Source: Cristatella mucedo (Eukaryota; Bryozoa; Phylactolaemata; Cristatellidae). From it: 64,000 nt of DNA. The DNA is taken from NCBI GenBank assembly GCA_009760855.2, contig WPIO01000162.1:647585-711584 (forward strand), given 5' to 3'. The notes under the pieces are model-generated. The model saw nothing but the letters and a program-made list of their open reading frames with translations. It had not been told where the DNA came from and did not search any database. The position numbers and the translations under genes are program-made. Below are positions 60,955 to 64,000 of this stretch, piece by piece (within the stretch, counting starts at the first letter, position 1; every line of letters begins with the position of its first letter).

Positions 60955-61042
60955 AGCGAGTTGTAAAGCCGTGGATAGAGATTGAGTTTTCACTGGGTGC
61001 TACATAATGGACCTATTCGTACTTTTATCATTTATTATTAGG
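60955..61042 (+). mobile_element. Possible L2-type 3' tail, degenerate
   Basis: gttgtaaagccgtggataga then ttttcactgggtgctacata and an ATT-rich end follow the L2-A/SINE2 tail order loosely. Confidence 0.35.
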
Positions 61043-61563
61043 CATCAGCTGAAAGCTACTGTAGTAGTGTTAGCACGTCTTAAATGGACAGCCGTCAGGC
61101 GCTATTGTTCGCTCACCACCCTCTTCTAATTGCCAGGGTTAGTGTGGTGCAGCAATCACAAACCTAGCAGCACTCCCTGAGCTGATGCTTCGCCATTGAA
61201 ATCGATTGAAGCGACTGTCAGCTGCTTCCCAGGTCTCTGCCAAACTCCCGTGAGGCGCGTGCTGCCGTTGATATAAATCGTTCAGTTGTCAGATAGTAGG
61301 ATTCTATTCTCTGGATTCAGAGGCAGTAGGACTTAAGGGCAGACGTAGCCATATTACATCCATCCTTCAAGCATTAATTAATGTGTTTGGGTGTTAAATG
61401 ACTTAATAAATCTGGCAGGCGATTCAGCTAAATATTTGATTTCATTTGGCACGCGTCTTTAGTAATCACTGTAATGCAGTTATGGTGAGCTGACGCCAGC
61501 TTCAGCTGCTGTGCTTCAGCAATAGAAGCAAGAAGAAGACCAGGTTAGAATTGAGCTAGATGG
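61043..61563. other. Non-coding stretch, nothing recognised
   Basis: No supported feature. Confidence 0.3.
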
Positions 61564-61728
61564 GTGGTGCTTGCTAGTGAGTTACAGTTTTTCTGAGGCA
61601 GTGGGGTGCTTGCTAGTGAGTTACAGTTTTTCTGAGGCAGCAGGTCCAATATATTGTAGGATTTGAGAAATTGGACAAGAGGAGCTGCGATAAAGTTAAG
61701 CTAATCTGCGATAAAGTTAAGCTAATCA
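61564..61728. repeat. Two short tandem duplications
   Basis: A unit of about 40 bp starting ggtgcttgctagtgagttac occurs twice (61564-61643). Shortly after, a 21-bp unit ctgcgataaagttaagctaat occurs twice (about 61685-61728). Confidence 0.9.
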
Positions 61729-63357
61729 AGCATACTAATCTATGAAGAAAGCTGCTGAATATCCTCAATGGCTACGACCGCGGCAAAAGTCACGGCAAAG
61801 GATTGCCAGCTGCAGGACGCAAAGTTATGACTTGTTTCGTCACGTGCAACCTCAATCCCACAGGCAGGCTGGCGAAGTGCAAGCACCGAGCCCCTAAGTG
61901 AATACCCAGTGGGCTCATCCTCGTACGACGTAACCGTGGCAACCTCGGCCATGGAAAGTTTGCTTTCCAAACTGGCTTCATTCGGCTGTGGACAAGCTAG
62001 CACTTCGCCACTTGGCATGGTCCAGCTGGTCGGTCGTGTAATGCTGAATGCACGGGAAGAAGCTTTGAGCAGAGAATATAGGAAAAGCTAGACATCTTCG
62101 AGACACGGCTCTACCGAAGGACGAGCGCAGGATTAGTCTCGCGTGGAGCTAGAGCGATTTTGCAACCGCTGGTCATCTGGTGCCATGCTCCAAAGATTGA
62201 GCTTTCGAGACTTCCGGTCTGCTACACTCAATAGCACAACGTCGAACGCCGACAAGACGATTCCGCTAACTCTACCCGAGCCGAATTCACACGAGAACTT
62301 CGCGATTTCGCTTACAAGTTCCCATCGTGTCCTATGTCAAGTTTGGCAATGGATAAGCTCCTTGGTACCCAACCACGGCAGATGTAACGGCTGCAGATGT
62401 CACTAGCACCAGCCTATTGCCATTATTATAGACCATCACTATTACTGCACACTATTACTAGAACGAGCCCTTGACCAGGGTGGAGATTATATGGAAATTA
62501 ACTCAAAGCATGTAAGTGAAATTCCGAAGCCAAACAAGTCCTTTGTCAAGAGCTCTCGAATGAAAGTCGCAATACACAAACCGGCAGGGCTTAAAGTACA
62601 CGCGAAGTACGTAGACACGTAGACGAGTTCGAAAAATCAATAGCTTAGTGCGGTTCAACCGTACAAAAGCATACAAAATCCAGCTACAGACGGTCGTCGA
62701 CAGCTTTACTGGCCTATTAGCATTGATGCTGCCGGTGTTACAATGTCGCACTGCTATGGTACTGCTAAAACTGACTGTCGCTGACTCCCATCAGGATCTC
62801 TTACATCAGATCGAAGCATGTCCTAAGCATACTCAGTTGACCGAACGAACTCAGTTCAGTTAAGGTGTCCAGAAACATGTCGGACACTACTCAGGGACAG
62901 CAGAACAACTTATGAAATATCTTTGCTGGGGCATGACAGTCTCAATCACGATTGCAGCCGAGTTGGCATGCATTCAACCTCACGCCAAGATTAGTTGTCA
63001 GCCGCTGCCGAGTTTACAGTTAGCGGTAAAATTCATCACAAATCTTTTCGCATTCGGGCCTTTTAAGTACTGAGAAACTAACGATATTTGTGTATAAACA
63101 CTAGCCTCCACGCCTTTGGAGCTATGCTGCTAATTCAATGACTCTGTGTGCTACCAGACTTGAAAAACTGCAACTTTTCTGCTAGCTAACTAGTGACAAT
63201 AAAAAGGGACCACTGTTGGTTTAACCCTAACTGGGTAACTGCTTTACTTTGTTAGCATGCAACGATTCTAAATTAGCAGGAGTTCAAGCCTGTTCGCATT
63301 AAATCGTCACATTTTTTTAGAAATCCGCGAAAAAATGATGGTGCACCTGTAGCTTCA
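61729..63357. other. Non-coding stretch, nothing recognised
   Basis: Frames near 61740-62406 are short and lack known domains. No repeat family recognised. Confidence 0.35.
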
Positions 63358-63359
63358 AA

Positions 63360-63400
<41 letters not shown>

Positions 63401-63480
63401 AACTGATATAGCATTATCAGAGAACTCAATCTCTTCCTAGGCGCTTTAAATTTGCTGCGAATGAAAGTTTATGAAGTGAA
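63358..63480 (-). mobile_element. (ATA)n run with L2-A LINE 3' end
   Basis: A (AATAAT)n run of about 40 bp is followed by gatatagcattatcagagaa, ctcttcctaggcgctttaaa and tttgctgcgaatgaaag. It is a diverged tail. Confidence 0.78.
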
Positions 63481-63719
63481 CTTGAATGGTCAACTTGCAC
63501 AAAATCCTTAATTAATCTCAACATATACTGCTAACATTTTTAAAGCCTTGCTGAATTTCTTTTTTAGGTGATTAGTATTGACTGATACATACTCGTACCA
63601 TTAGAATATGGTACTAAGGCTGCTTTGTCGGAATAAAAATAGGCTGGCTACACTGCCTAGCACTTGAACTTTCTAGAAGTGCTGTGTATAACTCAACAAC
63701 GGAAGGGCACTACAAAAAT

Positions 63720-63857
63720 TACTAGCTGATTTAACAGCCTCTTTCGTACAGTGACAGGAGAGCCTTTACGGCTATCTCTGCCGTTTGCAGGAGCAAAATA
63801 GGATCACCCAACACAGGATTTGAACCCACGACCTCGGGACCGAGGTCGTGAAATACA
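63720..63857 (-). mobile_element. SINE1, head truncated
   Basis: tagctgatttaacagcctct, gacaggagagcctttacggc, gatttgaacccacgacctcg (B-box) and cgaggtcgtgaaatacac. The A-box head is missing. Confidence 0.85.
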
Positions 63858-64000
63858 CTAGCACCACAGGACAGACATCATTGCAGGACATCATCCGGAT
63901 GAGGCCTGCTGGTCTGGTTCAGTACTGATGCTGTCGTATGGGACTTTGTCGTCAGCAGTGTTCCAGCAGAGCCATTTCAGCAGCAATCGACCAGTAATTT

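Overview
The window is nuclear DNA from an animal, most likely an invertebrate; I cannot name the species. Three things point to an animal: a split minus-strand gene with two PxDLS (CtBP-type) motifs, many L2/CR1-clade non-LTR retrotransposons with tRNA-derived SINEs, and a hAT transposon whose transposase resembles the GTF2IRD2/ZBED-type domesticated families. There are no bacterial operons, ribosome binding sites, CRISPR arrays or phage genes. Most of the window is intergenic or intronic and filled with repeats.

Repeat families seen. 'L2-A' has a FYADDTQLY reverse transcriptase, a 3' end reading roughly aaatgtaaagcgcctag then a short stem ending ggcgctttatcaagtgc, and an (ATT)n tail. 'L2-B' is a related LINE ending in an (ACATT)n-like tail. 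'SINE1' is tRNA-derived (gtgatggcacactagg to gggttcgattcc). 'SINE2' has a different tRNA-like head (tggtctagcggttaagg, gggctcgagcccc) and a 3' end like the L2-A tail. These names are mine. Nesting is heavy: L2-A copies sit inside L2-B (twice), the hAT element, a SINE1 and, probably, another L2-A.

Layout. 0-14.7 kb: LINE and SINE fragments, no convincing host gene. 15.0-18.5 kb: a 3.53 kb hAT element with an exact 8-bp target duplication and a decayed transposase. 19.2-23.8 kb: opposed L2-A copies with long reverse transcriptase segments. 24-27 kb: unclassified repeats and a SINE. 27.3-47.4 kb: a minus-strand gene model. Its terminal exon (27286-29351) and internal exon (38943-39666) are well supported by open frame, splice signals and matching phase. 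A more tentative exon lies at 47302-47445. Introns are full of LINEs and SINEs. 41.6-53.4 kb: very long microsatellites, (CT)n, (TA)n, (GA)n and (CA)n, among LINE debris. 55.1-57.5 kb: a GC- and CpG-rich island that could be a promoter region. 58-64 kb: more LINE and SINE fragments and short tandem duplications.

The predicted protein from the gene model is about 929 residues from the exon B methionine, or about 976 with the tentative upstream exon. It is low in complexity, rich in Ser/Ala/Pro, has PLDLS at residues 26-30 and 76-80 of exon B, basic nuclear-localisation-like clusters and a Cys-containing C-terminus. I infer a nuclear corepressor-type protein that recruits CtBP; the family is not identified. 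I found no evidence for an undescribed multi-gene system. The new-looking material is this gene, the LINE-SINE tail sharing, the nested insertions and several unclassified repeats.
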